A stretch of DNA of 64,000 nt from Flavobacteriales bacterium TMED123 (GCA_002170165.1 NHFY01000012.1:1-64000); one strand, 5' to 3'; numbered from the stretch's first letter, positions 24,945 through 35,399 are shown. Notes: generated by a model not told the origin, from the letters alone. A program made the numbers and translations.

Positions 24945-26594
24945 ATGAGATTATTTTGTTTATCTTTAATTATATTATTTTGTTTACCAGGTTATTCTCA
25001 AATATTTTCTAGACAAGATTCTTTAAGAGGAAATCTAACCTCTTTAAGGACTTGCTATGATGTTACTTTTTATGATTTATTTTTAATTATTGATATTAAT
25101 GAAAGGGCTATAGAACGATCACACAACACCATACATTTTACGGCTACTGAGGATTTTAAGAAGATACAAATTGATTTAGCACAAAATATGGAGCTAATGG
25201 TTGTTGAGTTTGAAGGAGAGCACCTGAAATTTGAGGAAGAATTTGATGTCCGCTTTATTCATTTCCCAAGGAAAATAAAAAAAGGAGAAAAGTTAAAAAT
25301 AAAGTTATGGTATGGTGGTTATCCTATAGAAGCAGTAAACCCACCTTGGGATGGCGGTTTTTCATGGGAAAAAGATAAAAACGGAAAAGATTGGATTGGG
25401 GTCTCTTGTCAAGGATTGGGCGCAAGTAGTTGGTGGCCTTGTAAAGATCATCAATCGGATGAGCCAGATAGTATGCGTATTGTATGTGCAGCCAAGTATC
25501 CAAACAAGATAATTGCAAATGGAAATTTAAGAAAAGATACTACTATATGGAGTGACTATTTGAATTGCTGGCTCAATCAGAGTGAGTGGTTTGTTTCTTA
25601 TCCTATTAACAACTATGATGTGAGCATAAATATTGGCGATTATGTGCATTTTTCAGATGTTTATGTTAGTGATAAAGACAGTCTTGATTTGAGTTATTAT
25701 GTGCTTTCCTATAATGAAGAAAAAGCAAGAAAACACTTTTTACAAGTAAAACCGATGATGCAATGTTTTGAAAAATATTTTGGAAAATATCCTTTTTGGG
25801 AGGATGGTTTTGCGCTAGTAGAAACGCCTTATCTGGGTATGGAGCATCAATCTGGAATTGCTTATGGAAATAACTATTTGCCAGGATATCATGGTAATAC
25901 ACGCTTTATAGCAGGGCTGGATTTTGACTATATTATTGTTCACGAAAGCGGACACGAATGGTGGGGCAATTCCATCACTACAAACGATATTGCCGATATG
26001 TGGGTGCAAGAAGGTTTCTGTACTTATTCAGAGGTGCTTTATGTTGAATGTATGTACGGATATCAAAAGATGTTGGAATATGTAAATAATCAGAAAAGAA
26101 GCGTTCGAAACGACAAGGCAATTATTGGTCCTTATCATGTAAATAAAAGAGGAAGTGGAGATATGTACCAGAAAGCATCCCTTATGTTACATACGCTCAG
26201 AACGCTCATTGAAGATGATGAATTATGGTTTGAAATACTTTTTGATCTTACCAAAAATTTTGAATATCAAACCATAGATGGGCAGGAAGTGATTGATTAT
26301 ATCAATGAAAGAAGTGGCAAAGATTTTTCTGTTTTCTTCAATCAATTCCTAGAAAATAAAGATTTACCCGAATTTCAATACAAGCTGATGAAACAAGGTA
26401 GAGATATAACTTTAATGTATAGATGGGAGGCCATAGCTGAATTTAATATGCCTATTCTAGTTAATGCAGGAAAAGATAGTTTTTGGATTTATCCAAATAC
26501 GAACTGGAAAGAGCAGAGTTTAGGTAAAATGGATATAGATGATTTCTCGGTTGAAGAGGACTTATTTTTAATTGATATTAAAAAGATAAAATAG
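24945..26594 (+). CDS. Secreted M1-family metallopeptidase
   Basis: A 549-residue exported zinc aminopeptidase-like protein. The signal peptide is residues 1-18 (ending PGYSQ). An N-terminal beta-sandwich domain (about 40-240) precedes the gluzincin domain. LGMEHQSGIAYGN is the GxMEN-like substrate-binding motif, with His in place of Asn. The zinc site is H333-E-S-G-H337 with the third ligand E356 in MWVQEGFCTY. The catalytic Tyr is probably in the GSGDMYQKASLMLH block. It is shorter than classical aminopeptidase N because it lacks the C-terminal ERAP domain. It may release amino acids from peptides in the periplasm or outside. Confidence 0.92.
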   Translation: MRLFCLSLIILFCLPGYSQIFSRQDSLRGNLTSLRTCYDVTFYDLFLIIDINERAIERSHNTIHFTATEDFKKIQIDLAQNMELMVVEFEGEHLKFEEEFDVRFIHFPRKIKKGEKLKIKLWYGGYPIEAVNPPWDGGFSWEKDKNGKDWIGVSCQGLGASSWWPCKDHQSDEPDSMRIVCAAKYPNKIIANGNLRKDTTIWSDYLNCWLNQSEWFVSYPINNYDVSINIGDYVHFSDVYVSDKDSLDLSYYVLSYNEEKARKHFLQVKPMMQCFEKYFGKYPFWEDGFALVETPYLGMEHQSGIAYGNNYLPGYHGNTRFIAGLDFDYIIVHESGHEWWGNSITTNDIADMWVQEGFCTYSEVLYVECMYGYQKMLEYVNNQKRSVRNDKAIIGPYHVNKRGSGDMYQKASLMLHTLRTLIEDDELWFEILFDLTKNFEYQTIDGQEVIDYINERSGKDFSVFFNQFLENKDLPEFQYKLMKQGRDITLMYRWEAIAEFNMPILVNAGKDSFWIYPNTNWKEQSLGKMDIDDFSVEEDLFLIDIKKIK

Positions 26595-26596
26595 TA

Positions 26597-26626
26597 TTTG
26601 TTGTTCGGATATTTTACTTATTTTTG
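26597..26626 (+). promoter_or_regulatory. Promoter for rpmG-DUF4295 (-33 TTTG and -7 TATTTTTG)
   Basis: TTTG at 26597-26600 and an exact -7 box TATTTTTG at 26619-26626 with 18 bases between them, the best two-part match to the Bacteroidota promoter seen here. The rpmG ATG lies 24 bases downstream. Confidence 0.6.
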
Positions 26627-26650
26627 CAGCCCAATAAATTTTTTTAGATA

Positions 26651-26833
26651 ATGGCAAAGAAAGGAAACAGAGTTCAAGTAATTTTAGAATGTACCGAACA
26701 TAAAACAAGCGGTAAACCAGGTACTTCTCGTTACATTACTACAAAAAACAAAAAGAACACACCAGATAGAATGGAGTTGAGAAAATTCAATCCAATCTTG
26801 AAGAAAATGACTGTTCATAAAGAAATAAAATAA
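26651..26833 (+). CDS. rpmG: 50S ribosomal protein L33
   Basis: A 60-residue ribosomal protein. [38 protein letters not shown] and the end KMTVHKEIK are typical of L33 in Bacteroidota. The C-x2-C zinc pairs of the zinc-binding L33 form are absent (a single Cys), so this is the zinc-independent type. The DUF4295 gene starts 6 bases after the stop. Confidence 0.97.
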   Translation: MAKKGNRVQVILECTEHKTSGKPGTSRYITTKNKKNTPDRMELRKFNPILKKMTVHKEIK

Positions 26834-26839
26834 AAGGAA

Positions 26840-26992
26840 ATGGCAAAGAAAACAGTAGCGTCCCTACAGAAAAAAGGGGCGAAAGCATTTACAAAAGCTG
26901 TAAAAATGGTAAAAAATGAAAGAGGTACATATTCTTTTAAATCAGAAATATTACCCAAAGACAAGGTAAACGACTATTTTGCTAAAAAATAG
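26840..26992 (+). CDS. DUF4295 family small basic protein
   Basis: A 50-residue, very lysine-rich protein. It starts MAKKTVASLQKKGAKAFTKA, has ERGTYSFKSEILPKDKV and ends YFAKK. This is the DUF4295 family, found almost always directly behind rpmG in Bacteroidota. The tight linkage to L33 and the basic character suggest a ribosome-associated protein, but this is inference. A strong terminator follows 19 bases after the stop. Confidence 0.92.
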   Translation: MAKKTVASLQKKGAKAFTKAVKMVKNERGTYSFKSEILPKDKVNDYFAKK

Positions 26993-27011
26993 AAATTTTT
27001 TAGTTTAATGT

Positions 27012-27050
27012 AAAAGCTTCTTTCTATTTTTGAAAGGAGCTTTTTTATTT
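27012..27050 (+). terminator. Rho-independent terminator after DUF4295
   Basis: Arms AAAAGCTTCTTTC (27012-27024) and GAAAGGAGCTTTT (27032-27044) pair over 13 positions with one G-T wobble, a 7-base loop and a T-rich tail. This closes the rpmG-DUF4295 unit before ftsY. Confidence 0.85.
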
Positions 27051-27067
27051 TATAAAGCAAAGAAATT

Positions 27068-28402
27068 ATGGGAATTTTTAAAAATATCAAAAAACTTTTT
27101 TCAACTGAAAAGAAAGAAGAAAAACAAAAAGTAGTTTCTACAGAAAAAGAAGCAGTAAAAAAAGAACAGGATTTAGCAGTTGAAAATGAGATTTTTGAAG
27201 AGAAAGAAAAAATTGAGCAAAAAGTTGTAGAAGAAAAGGAACAGGAGAAAACTACTGTTGAAGAAGATGAAAAAAATGAATTAGAACAAGAACAAAAAGA
27301 GGTTATTGAAGAACTTGCAGCAGAAACTACTAAAGGAATTCAACAAGATATATACGATAATGAAACACAAGATGTAGCTAAACAAGAAGAAACAGAAGCG
27401 GATTCTACCTCAATAATAGAGCAGAAGGAAGAAATAATTGTAGCGGAAGACAAAAAACCGATTAAACTAAAAAAAGAAGAATCCACACAACATACAACAG
27501 AAAAAGAAAAATTAGAAGCTGGACTTCAAAAAACAAAGGATAGCTTTTTTGGAAAATTAGCCAGAACAGTAGCTGGGAAATCAACTATTGATGAATTGGC
27601 GCTTGACGATATTGAGGAAACATTAATCACTTCTGATATTGGAGTGGAAACTTCCTTAAAAATTATTCAAAAGCTAGAGGCGAGAGTGGCAAGATACAAG
27701 TACATCAACACCTCAGAATTAAATCAATTCTTGAAAGATGAGATTTCAGTTTTGATGAAAGATTCTTATGTTAAAATTCCTAAAGTTGAAGGTCCTTATG
27801 TTATAATGATTGTTGGGGTGAATGGGGTAGGAAAAACTACAACCATAGGTAAGTTGGCTCATAAATTTAAGCAAGAAGGTAAAAAGGTGGTATTGGGAGC
27901 AGCCGATACTTTTCGTGCGGCTGCAGTGGATCAGTTAACAATTTGGGCTGAAAGAGTAGGTGTAGATATTGTAAAACAAGACATGGGTTCTGATCCTGCA
28001 GCTGTTTGTTTTGACACCATACAATCGGCAAAAGCAAATAATGCTGATGTAGTGATTATTGATACTGCTGGAAGATTACACAACAATGTAAATTTGATGA
28101 AGGAATTAGGAAAAATCAGAAATGTAATGGCTAAAGTTATTCCTGAGGCCCCACATGATGTTATGTTAATTCTTGATGCATCAACAGGGCAAAATGCCAT
28201 TGAGCAGGCCACTCAGTTTACGGCTGCTACTGATGTAGATTCCATTACATTAACAAAATTAGATGGGACAGCTAAAGGCGGAGTTGTTATTGGTATTTCT
28301 GATCAATTCCAAATTCCCGTTAGGTATATTGGTGTAGGAGAAGGTCCAGATGATTTGCAAGCATTTAACAAAGTAGATTTTGTCAATTCCTTATTTAATT
28401 AA
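27068..28402 (+). CDS. ftsY: Signal recognition particle receptor FtsY
   Basis: A 444-residue SRP GTPase that docks ribosome-SRP complexes to the Sec translocon. Residues about 10-165 are a long, highly charged Glu/Lys/Gln-rich region, as in E. coli FtsY. The N domain (about 165-240) and the G domain follow. The P-loop is GVNGVGKTTTIGK (about 250). AADTFRAAAVDQL, DTAGRLHNN and TKLDGTAKGG are the other GTPase signatures, and the C-terminus is the GEGPDDLQAFN motif of FtsY. Its stop overlaps the rimO ATG by one base (TAATG). Confidence 0.97.
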   Translation: MGIFKNIKKLFSTEKKEEKQKVVSTEKEAVKKEQDLAVENEIFEEKEKIEQKVVEEKEQEKTTVEEDEKNELEQEQKEVIEELAAETTKGIQQDIYDNETQDVAKQEETEADSTSIIEQKEEIIVAEDKKPIKLKKEESTQHTTEKEKLEAGLQKTKDSFFGKLARTVAGKSTIDELALDDIEETLITSDIGVETSLKIIQKLEARVARYKYINTSELNQFLKDEISVLMKDSYVKIPKVEGPYVIMIVGVNGVGKTTTIGKLAHKFKQEGKKVVLGAADTFRAAAVDQLTIWAERVGVDIVKQDMGSDPAAVCFDTIQSAKANNADVVIIDTAGRLHNNVNLMKELGKIRNVMAKVIPEAPHDVMLILDASTGQNAIEQATQFTAATDVDSITLTKLDGTAKGGVVIGISDQFQIPVRYIGVGEGPDDLQAFNKVDFVNSLFN

Positions 28403-29712
28403 TGCGTACAAAACAGCTAAAAAAAAATAAGATTAATGTCATCACATTAGGTTGCTCTAAAAATGTATATGATTCTGAAGTGTTGATGGGGCAGTTAGCA
28501 GCTAACGAGATTGATGTAGAGCATGAATCCAAAAAAGATGATGCAAATATTGTAGTGGTCAATACATGTGGTTTTATTGACAATGCAAAAGAGGAATCCA
28601 TAAATACAATCTTAGAGCAGGCTAGAAAAAAAGAAAAAGGAGCTATTGACAAGCTTTATGTAACGGGTTGTCTTTCTGAGCGCTATAAACCAGATTTGGA
28701 AAAAGACATCTCAAATGTAGATCAGTATTTTGGAACTACTGATTTACCAAAATTACTAAAAGTTCTAGGGGCTGATTATAAGCACGAATTGATTGGAGAA
28801 AGATTAACCACTACTCCAAACCATTATGCCTATTTGAAAATATCAGAGGGATGTGATAGGCCGTGTTCTTTCTGCGCGATTCCCCTTATGAGAGGAAAAC
28901 ATAAATCTACTCCTATTGAGCAATTGGTAATAGAGGCTAAGAGTTTAGCTAAAGATGGAGTAAAAGAGTTGATTCTCATTGCTCAGGATTTAACTTTTTA
29001 CGGCTTAGATATTTATAAAAAGAGAAGGTTAGCCGATTTGCTTATCGCTCTTTCAGATGTAAATGGAATTGAGTGGATTCGCATTCATTATGCTTTCCCT
29101 ACAGGCTTTCCTCAAGATGTTTTAGATGTTATTCGAGACAACAAAAAAGTTTGTAATTATATCGATATTCCTTTACAACACATTAATGACGATATTTTAA
29201 CCTCTATGAAAAGAGGAACTTCTCATCAAAAAACAGATTTATTATTAAAGAATTTTAGAGCAAAAGTCCCAAATATGACTATCAGAACTACACTTATTGT
29301 AGGTTATCCTGGAGAAACGGAAGCCAACTTTCAGGAGTTAAAAAAATGGGTACAAGACACTAAATTTGACAGATTAGGTGTTTTTACTTATTCCCATGAA
29401 GAAAACACTACAGCTTTTGATTTGGTTGATGATGTTCCTGAAGAATTAAAGAAAGCAAGAGCGGAAGCAATTATGGATTTACAAAGCCAAATTTCATACA
29501 ATCTAAATCTGCAAAAAGTTGGTAAAACTTTTAAGGTGTTATTCGACAGAAAAGAAGGAGATTACTTCATTGGCCGAACTGAATTTGATAGCCCTGATGT
29601 TGATAATGAGGTGTTGGTAAAGGCAAATAATACATATATTAGATTGGGTGATTTTGCGAATATTAAAATTGAAAAAGCAGATCATTTTGATTTGTATGGT
29701 GTAGTGGTATGA
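28402..29712 (+). CDS. rimO: Ribosomal protein S12 methylthiotransferase RimO
   Basis: A 436-residue radical-SAM enzyme that methylthiolates the conserved aspartate of ribosomal protein S12. The auxiliary cluster cysteines are C18 (LGCSKN), C56 (NTCGF) and C90. The radical-SAM cluster cysteines are C151, C155 and C158 in EGCDRPCSFC. LGCSKNVYDSE, rather than LGCKLNFSE, marks RimO and distinguishes it from the mtaB product at 13.4-14.6 kb. A C-terminal TRAM domain spans about 370-436. It is coupled to ftsY upstream and overlaps bshC by four bases downstream. Confidence 0.96.
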   Translation: MRTKQLKKNKINVITLGCSKNVYDSEVLMGQLAANEIDVEHESKKDDANIVVVNTCGFIDNAKEESINTILEQARKKEKGAIDKLYVTGCLSERYKPDLEKDISNVDQYFGTTDLPKLLKVLGADYKHELIGERLTTTPNHYAYLKISEGCDRPCSFCAIPLMRGKHKSTPIEQLVIEAKSLAKDGVKELILIAQDLTFYGLDIYKKRRLADLLIALSDVNGIEWIRIHYAFPTGFPQDVLDVIRDNKKVCNYIDIPLQHINDDILTSMKRGTSHQKTDLLLKNFRAKVPNMTIRTTLIVGYPGETEANFQELKKWVQDTKFDRLGVFTYSHEENTTAFDLVDDVPEELKKARAEAIMDLQSQISYNLNLQKVGKTFKVLFDRKEGDYFIGRTEFDSPDVDNEVLVKANNTYIRLGDFANIKIEKADHFDLYGVVV

Positions 29713-31253
29713 TGGAAATCACAAAAATTCCATATGATCAAACTAATAGCTTTTCAAAGCACCTGATTGATTATTTGACAAATGATAAGAAATTAAAACC
29801 ATTTGTCAATCACTTCCCATCCATTGATGCATTTAAGCAACAAATAATAGAAAAGCAAAAGCATACCATAAATAGAAGCGTTCTAGTTAAGGTACTTAAA
29901 AAACAAAATGCATCAGTTGAATTATCAGATAAAACAGAAGCAAATATTGATTCATTGCTCTTAGAGGAAACTTTTACAGTTACAACAGGTCATCAACTGT
30001 GTTTATTTACTGGCCCACTGTATTTTCTTTACAAAATAATTTCTACTATAAACCTTGCAGAACAATTAAAAGAAAAATACCCTGCTAAAAACATTGTCCC
30101 TATCTATTGGATGGCTACTGAAGATCATGATTATGAGGAAGTCAACCATGCATATATTTTTGGTAAAAAGAGAAGTTGGAATAGCGAGCAAAGCGGTGCT
30201 GTTGGGCGAATGAAATTGGATAATATTGATAATTTGCTAAATGAGCTCAGATCAATTTTAGGAGAATCAGATGATGCAATGCAACTCATGCAACTTTTTA
30301 AGAAAGCATATCTAGAGCATCAAAATCTTGCTGATGCTACCAGATTTTTAGTGAATGATATTTTTGGTCAATACGGTCTTGTCATTATTGATGGAGATGA
30401 TAAAAAGTTAAAGGAGCAATTTATTCCCCTAATCAAAAAGGATGTTTTAACCAAAGGCTTTGCTGATGCCATCAGAAAATGTACTGAGCAATTAGCGAAA
30501 GATTATAAGGCTCAAGCATATGTGCGAGATGTTAATTTCTTTTATCTTTCAAATGGCAGTAGAGGGCTGATAAAAGATGGCGTCTCAGTTGCTGACATTG
30601 AAGAAAGTCCTGAAACATTTAGTCCAAATGTATTGATGCGTCCACTTTATCAGGAAAGTGTTCTGCCAAATGTTGCTTACATTGGAGGAGGAGCCGAACT
30701 GGCTTATTGGATGCAGTTAAAGACTGCTTTTGAGCAAGAAGAGATGCCATTTCCAATTTTTCTATTAAGGAATTCAGCTTTATTGGTATCAGAGCAACAA
30801 ACACAAAAATGGGAATCATTAGGTTTTGAGATAACAGATTTATTCTCCTCTCAGGATGAGTTGAAAAAGAAGTATATTTTATCAAAAAAATCTTTCAAAC
30901 TATCATTACAAACTGAAAAGGAAGAACTGTTAAAAACATATGCTAAAATCCTCAAAAAAACTACTGATGATGGCTTGCAAAAGAGTGTGAGAGCTAATCT
31001 TCAAAAACAGCTTAAATCTTTAGAAAAGTTAGAGCAAAAACTATTGCGTTTAGAAAAGAAAAAACACGAATCAACCCTTAATCAAATCGAAAAAATAAAA
31101 GCTCAATTGTTTCCAAATAATAGCTTGCAAGAACGACATGATAATTTTATTCCATTTTATTTACAATATGGGGATAACTTTATTGAAATATTAAAAAAGA
31201 GTTTAAATCCTCTTGATGCTAATTTTGTAGTTTTGTCCCATTTAATAAAGTAG
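29709..31253 (+). CDS. bshC: Bacillithiol biosynthesis cysteine-adding enzyme BshC
   Basis: A 514-residue cytoplasmic enzyme proposed to add cysteine to GlcN-malate in the last step of bacillithiol synthesis. Family blocks: VTTGHQLCLFTGPLYFLYKI near residue 95, PIYWMATEDHDYEEVNH, and GGAELAYWMQLK. A long coiled coil lies at about 395-470. Two ATGs (29709, 29712) are possible. The first overlaps the rimO stop as ATGA, the usual coupling form. The pathway's glycosyltransferase, bshA, lies 23 kb away in this window; bshB is not visible. Confidence 0.94.
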   Translation: MMEITKIPYDQTNSFSKHLIDYLTNDKKLKPFVNHFPSIDAFKQQIIEKQKHTINRSVLVKVLKKQNASVELSDKTEANIDSLLLEETFTVTTGHQLCLFTGPLYFLYKIISTINLAEQLKEKYPAKNIVPIYWMATEDHDYEEVNHAYIFGKKRSWNSEQSGAVGRMKLDNIDNLLNELRSILGESDDAMQLMQLFKKAYLEHQNLADATRFLVNDIFGQYGLVIIDGDDKKLKEQFIPLIKKDVLTKGFADAIRKCTEQLAKDYKAQAYVRDVNFFYLSNGSRGLIKDGVSVADIEESPETFSPNVLMRPLYQESVLPNVAYIGGGAELAYWMQLKTAFEQEEMPFPIFLLRNSALLVSEQQTQKWESLGFEITDLFSSQDELKKKYILSKKSFKLSLQTEKEELLKTYAKILKKTTDDGLQKSVRANLQKQLKSLEKLEQKLLRLEKKKHESTLNQIEKIKAQLFPNNSLQERHDNFIPFYLQYGDNFIEILKKSLNPLDANFVVLSHLIK

Positions 31254-31256
31254 TAG

Positions 31257-32792
31257 ATGCAACACGAAAAGGTACTTATTTTAGATTTTGGATCTCAATA
31301 TACTCAGCTAATTGCCAGGAAAGTTAGAGAGTTGAATATTTATTCGGAGATACATCCTTACAACAATATGCCTGTAATTGATGGAAGTTGGAAAGCGGTT
31401 ATATTATCTGGCTCTCCACATTCAGTTCGTGAAGAAAATGCACCAATTCCTAATTTATCACAAATAAAAGGAAAGCTGCCTTTATTGGGCGTTTGCTATG
31501 GTGCTCAGCATTTAGCCCATGAATTTGGAGGAGAGGTGTTGCCTTCCAATACTCGCGAGTATGGTCGCGCAAATTTATCATTTGTTGATGAGAATTCTAT
31601 TTTAATGCAAAATGTATTTTCCAATTCCCAAGTTTGGATGAGCCATGGAGACACCATTGCAACAATTCCTGAGCATTATAAGGTGTTGGCATCCACTAAT
31701 GATGTTGAGGTAGCCGCTTATGAAATTAAGGGGGAGCAAACCTATGCTTTACAGTTCCATCCAGAAGTATATCATTCTAAAGATGGAACAATAATTTTAA
31801 ATAATTTCTTAGTTGATATTTGTGGTTTTTCTCAAGATTGGATGCCTGCTACTTTTGTAGAAGAAACAGTTGAAGGACTAAAAGAAAAATTAGGAAATGA
31901 CAAAGTAGTTTTAGGACTTTCAGGAGGTGTTGATTCTACTGTTGCTGCAGTTTTGTTACACAAAGCAATAGGAGAAAATTTGTATTGCATTTTTGTTGAT
32001 AATGGACTGCTAAGAAAAGATGAATTTGATAATGTTTTAGTCCAATACAAAGGTATGGGGCTAAATGTAAAAGGTGTGGATGCAAAGGATAGATTTTATG
32101 AGGCATTAGCTGATGTTTCTGATCCTGAAAAGAAACGCAAAGCTATTGGCGCTAAGTTTATTGATGTGTTTGATGATGAGGCTAATCAAATTAAAGATGT
32201 AAAATGGTTAGCACAAGGCACTATATATCCTGATGTTATTGAGTCGGTTTCTGTAACTGGTGGACCTTCTCAAACCATCAAGTCGCACCATAATGTTGGG
32301 GGGCTGCCTGATTACATGAAACTCAAAATAGTTGAGCCACTAAATGCTTTGTTTAAAGATGAAGTAAGGCGAATAGGTCGTTCCATGCATATTGATGAGA
32401 ATATTTTAGAAAGGCATCCTTTTCCAGGACCTGGATTGGCCATCAGAATTTTAGGGGATGTTACTGAAGAAAAGGTACGCATTCTGCAGGAAGTTGATGC
32501 TATTTTCATTTCTTTATTAAAATTATATGGATTGTACGATAAGGTGTGGCAAGCAGGAGCAATGTTACTTTCTGTGCAATCAGTTGGAGTTATGGGTGAT
32601 GAAAGAACTTATGAAAATGCAGTAGCATTAAGAGCTGTAGAGTCCACTGATGGCATGACAGCTGATTGGGTGCATTTGCCGTATGACTTTTTAGCCAAAG
32701 TATCAAATGATATCATCAATAAAGTAAAAGGTATAAACCGAGTTGTGTATGATATATCTTCAAAACCACCAGCAACAATTGAATGGGAATAA
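31257..32792 (+). CDS. guaA: GMP synthase (glutamine-hydrolysing)
   Basis: A 511-residue enzyme that aminates XMP to GMP. The N-terminal class-I glutamine amidotransferase has the nucleophile C80 in [10 protein letters not shown] and the His/Glu pair in [10 protein letters not shown]. The ATP pyrophosphatase domain has the PP-loop [13 protein letters not shown] (about 218-230). The C-terminal dimerisation domain ends [13 protein letters not shown], the canonical GMP synthase terminus. Full length. It starts 3 bases after the bshC stop and overlaps the LysM gene by 10 bases, so it is inside an ftsY-rimO-bshC-guaA-LysM run. Confidence 0.98.
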   Translation: MQHEKVLILDFGSQYTQLIARKVRELNIYSEIHPYNNMPVIDGSWKAVILSGSPHSVREENAPIPNLSQIKGKLPLLGVCYGAQHLAHEFGGEVLPSNTREYGRANLSFVDENSILMQNVFSNSQVWMSHGDTIATIPEHYKVLASTNDVEVAAYEIKGEQTYALQFHPEVYHSKDGTIILNNFLVDICGFSQDWMPATFVEETVEGLKEKLGNDKVVLGLSGGVDSTVAAVLLHKAIGENLYCIFVDNGLLRKDEFDNVLVQYKGMGLNVKGVDAKDRFYEALADVSDPEKKRKAIGAKFIDVFDDEANQIKDVKWLAQGTIYPDVIESVSVTGGPSQTIKSHHNVGGLPDYMKLKIVEPLNALFKDEVRRIGRSMHIDENILERHPFPGPGLAIRILGDVTEEKVRILQEVDAIFISLLKLYGLYDKVWQAGAMLLSVQSVGVMGDERTYENAVALRAVESTDGMTADWVHLPYDFLAKVSNDIINKVKGINRVVYDISSKPPATIEWE

Positions 32793-34147
32793 TTAAAAAA
32801 ATAACATTCTTCTTTTTATTCTTTTGCTTTTGTATCCTTTCAGCACAAACCACCACGGATACGCTCATTGTAAAAGGACAAATGTATGTTAAACATATTG
32901 TCAAGCCAACAGAAACTTACAAATCGATTGCAGAATATTATAACATAAATATAGGGGAGCTAAAGCGTCATAACAAAAAATCCAAACTATATTACAACCA
33001 ATCTTTACTTATACCAATCAAATCTACACTAGCAGAACGATTGCTTTTCAAAGACAAAAAATCAAACCAATCATTTCTGTCAAATGGGAAAAGAGCCAAT
33101 ACATTAAAGCAATTTTCGAAAAAGGATACTTTAAATATTGCAGTACTATTGCCTTTTTATTCTACAAAAAACGATTCACTTTTATCTTTCTTGTCACAAT
33201 CAGATCAGTCCAAAGAGGATATACATAAAGATTCTTATATGGCATTAAATTATCTGGAAGGATTGATGGTTGCTACAGATTCACTAGCAAAAGCAGGAAT
33301 GAAGATTAATTTGTTTGTATATGACACTGAGAATGATACAACAAAAGTACAGGCAATAGTTGGGTCTGGAAAAATGAAAAATATGGATTTAATTTTTGGA
33401 CCTGTCTTTACAAAAAACCTGAGGATTGTTACTAAAGTATATGGGAAAAATAAAGATAAAACCATCATTTCCCCACTTTCTAGAAATAGTACTCCCTTGA
33501 AAGATGGAGCTAATATTTTTCAAATTATTCCTCCATTTTCATTACAAATGAATAAAATAGCTGCTCATGTTTCAAGAAAATATAAAAAAGAGAAGATCCT
33601 TATTCTTGCACAACAAAAGGAAGAAGATTCAGCAAATGATTATAAAAGTTATTTTAGGAATAAAAAAATAAAAGCAAAGTTGTGTTTGTTTGATGGACTG
33701 AATACGATCACAAGAGATACGCTTTGTAAGTTCTTAAGCAATCATAGATATGTGGTTTTAATCCCTTCTGCTGATAGGTCATTTGTTTCAAAAGTAATTC
33801 CTGTTTTGGGTACTATTGATACTAATATGGTAGTTTTTGGACTGCATAATTGGAGTGCTTATGAAAATTTAGATATTGCTACATTAATGAAGCTTAATGT
33901 ACATTTTCCTCATCCTTATTTCTTTGACAATACACAAAAAGAGAACCAAAGATTTAATGCGCTTTTCGCTCAAAAATTTAATGCACTTTCTAGTAAATAT
34001 GCCCAAATTGCATTTGAGCAATGCATGTACTTTTGTACTAATAAGGGAGATTATAAATTCAAAAAGCATTATATTAAAGGCGGTTATGTAAATACTGATT
34101 TTCCTATTGTAAAGTATTCAGATTTTGAGATTCAGCAAGTTGATTAA
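32783..34147 (+). CDS. Exported LysM and periplasmic-binding-like protein
   Basis: A 454-residue envelope protein. The signal peptide is residues 1-21 (ending ILSAQ). One LysM domain lies at about residues 38-80 ([20 protein letters not shown] through QSLLIPI), which binds peptidoglycan. From about residue 112 comes a type 1 periplasmic-binding fold: [38 protein letters not shown] and KTIISPLSR resemble the ABC amino-acid receptor and LpoA-like families. No transporter is nearby. A wall-bound sensor or synthase regulator is an inference. The start overlaps the guaA end, where its codons read in another frame. Confidence 0.85.
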   Translation: MGIIKKITFFFLFFCFCILSAQTTTDTLIVKGQMYVKHIVKPTETYKSIAEYYNINIGELKRHNKKSKLYYNQSLLIPIKSTLAERLLFKDKKSNQSFLSNGKRANTLKQFSKKDTLNIAVLLPFYSTKNDSLLSFLSQSDQSKEDIHKDSYMALNYLEGLMVATDSLAKAGMKINLFVYDTENDTTKVQAIVGSGKMKNMDLIFGPVFTKNLRIVTKVYGKNKDKTIISPLSRNSTPLKDGANIFQIIPPFSLQMNKIAAHVSRKYKKEKILILAQQKEEDSANDYKSYFRNKKIKAKLCLFDGLNTITRDTLCKFLSNHRYVVLIPSADRSFVSKVIPVLGTIDTNMVVFGLHNWSAYENLDIATLMKLNVHFPHPYFFDNTQKENQRFNALFAQKFNALSSKYAQIAFEQCMYFCTNKGDYKFKKHYIKGGYVNTDFPIVKYSDFEIQQVD

Positions 34148-34189
34148 TAACTCTTTATGAGAAGTTACTTTTTCATTACCTTTATTTTC

Positions 34190-34197
34190 TAAATTTG
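34190..34197 (+). promoter_or_regulatory. -7 promoter box for the secreted-protein cluster
   Basis: TAAATTTG, an exact TAnnTTTG match, 21 bases before the ATG at 34219. It heads a run of three closely spaced co-directional genes for secreted proteins. Confidence 0.6.
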
Positions 34198-34218
34198 TAG
34201 AAAGAGATTTAGTTTCTT

Positions 34219-35379
34219 ATGCGTAACTGTATACAATTATTATCTATCGGTTTTGTTGTGATTATATTTGCTCACACTTCGCTTGCTCAATGTGGTGTTT
34301 TTATAGATGCTTCAAGTATTAGTCATACAACATGTGTTGGAAATGCTGATGGTAGTGCAAGTTTATTGTCTTCCTCTACTTTTATTCATTATTCTTGGAA
34401 TAATGTTACAAATGGCCAAAATTATGGAAATGGTGTTAACGTAACTTCTGTTAATAACTTGGATGCAGGACTTTATGTTGTCACTGGAACAATTCCTTTT
34501 GGCTCATGTCCAAGTACAATGTATTCAGATACTTTTGAGATATTAGATAATAGTAGTTTACACATTACGGTTAATCTTACAGATACGATTCAATGTTTTG
34601 GAGATTTTGCTACTATAAATGTAGTTTCAAGTGGTGGTCCGGGTTGGTATTTGTATCAATTAAATTATTTGGTTTTGGGTAACTGGCTTCCGTTTAGTCA
34701 ACAAAATACATATGATACAGCAGTTTTCACAATGCTTCCAGCAAACACCTATCAAATAGATGTTTCTGACACCTCTTTTAGTTGTAATACAACAGCTAAC
34801 TTAATAATTACTCAGCCTAGTCAATTATTTTTATCAATGTCTTCAAACCAAATAATTTGTAATGGCGGAACGCCTTCTGCATTAAGTGCTAGTAGTGGGG
34901 TTTCTGGAACATATATCTGGAGTCCTACTTCTTATCTGTCTAATCCTAATGTTCAAAGTCCATCTTTTAATTCTAGTTTTACAAGTTCAACAACTTATTT
35001 TGCAACTTTTACCAATGCAAATGGATGTACTGCAACAGATAGTGTTAGGATAATTGTCAATCCTGTTCCCACAGCAACACTTACAGCTATGCCTTCTCCA
35101 GCTTGTGTTGGTGATGATATTATTTTAACAGCAACCCCCTCAATGCCATCAAATTTTTATAGATTTCAGTATAGAACTAGTATTAATTGGATCAATATGA
35201 CAAATCCACAAATGGGAAGTGCAAATCCTATTGTATTATCAAATATTACTACAACAACCCGATTCAGGGTAAAAGTAAGACAGGCTTTAGGATGTAATAC
35301 CAGTAGCTGGCAGCCAAATTCTCAAGGGATAACGGTCCCTATTTCCAATGTAGTAACTCAACCTATAAATCATTATTAA
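34219..35379 (+). CDS. Secreted SprB-repeat/Ig-like protein without sorting domain
   Basis: A 386-residue exported protein. The signal peptide is residues 1-24 (ending TSLAQ). The first part resembles an SprB-type repeat (SHTTCVGNADGSASL...). Residues about 210-290 are an Ig-like module (IICNGGTPSALSAS, TYIWSPTSYLSNPN, ATDSVRIIVNP) related to the repeats of the 1397-residue protein at 37.2 kb. It lacks a CHU_C or type A sorting domain and ends abruptly in VTQPINHY. The neighbouring 190-residue protein ends in GPIQHF, a similar Pro-Ile-x-His-aromatic terminus. Possibly a partner or assembly component of the secreted proteins downstream. Function not recognised. Confidence 0.75.
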   Translation: MRNCIQLLSIGFVVIIFAHTSLAQCGVFIDASSISHTTCVGNADGSASLLSSSTFIHYSWNNVTNGQNYGNGVNVTSVNNLDAGLYVVTGTIPFGSCPSTMYSDTFEILDNSSLHITVNLTDTIQCFGDFATINVVSSGGPGWYLYQLNYLVLGNWLPFSQQNTYDTAVFTMLPANTYQIDVSDTSFSCNTTANLIITQPSQLFLSMSSNQIICNGGTPSALSASSGVSGTYIWSPTSYLSNPNVQSPSFNSSFTSSTTYFATFTNANGCTATDSVRIIVNPVPTATLTAMPSPACVGDDIILTATPSMPSNFYRFQYRTSINWINMTNPQMGSANPIVLSNITTTTRFRVKVRQALGCNTSSWQPNSQGITVPISNVVTQPINHY

Positions 35380-35399
35380 CTATTTTATTAATCAAAAAC

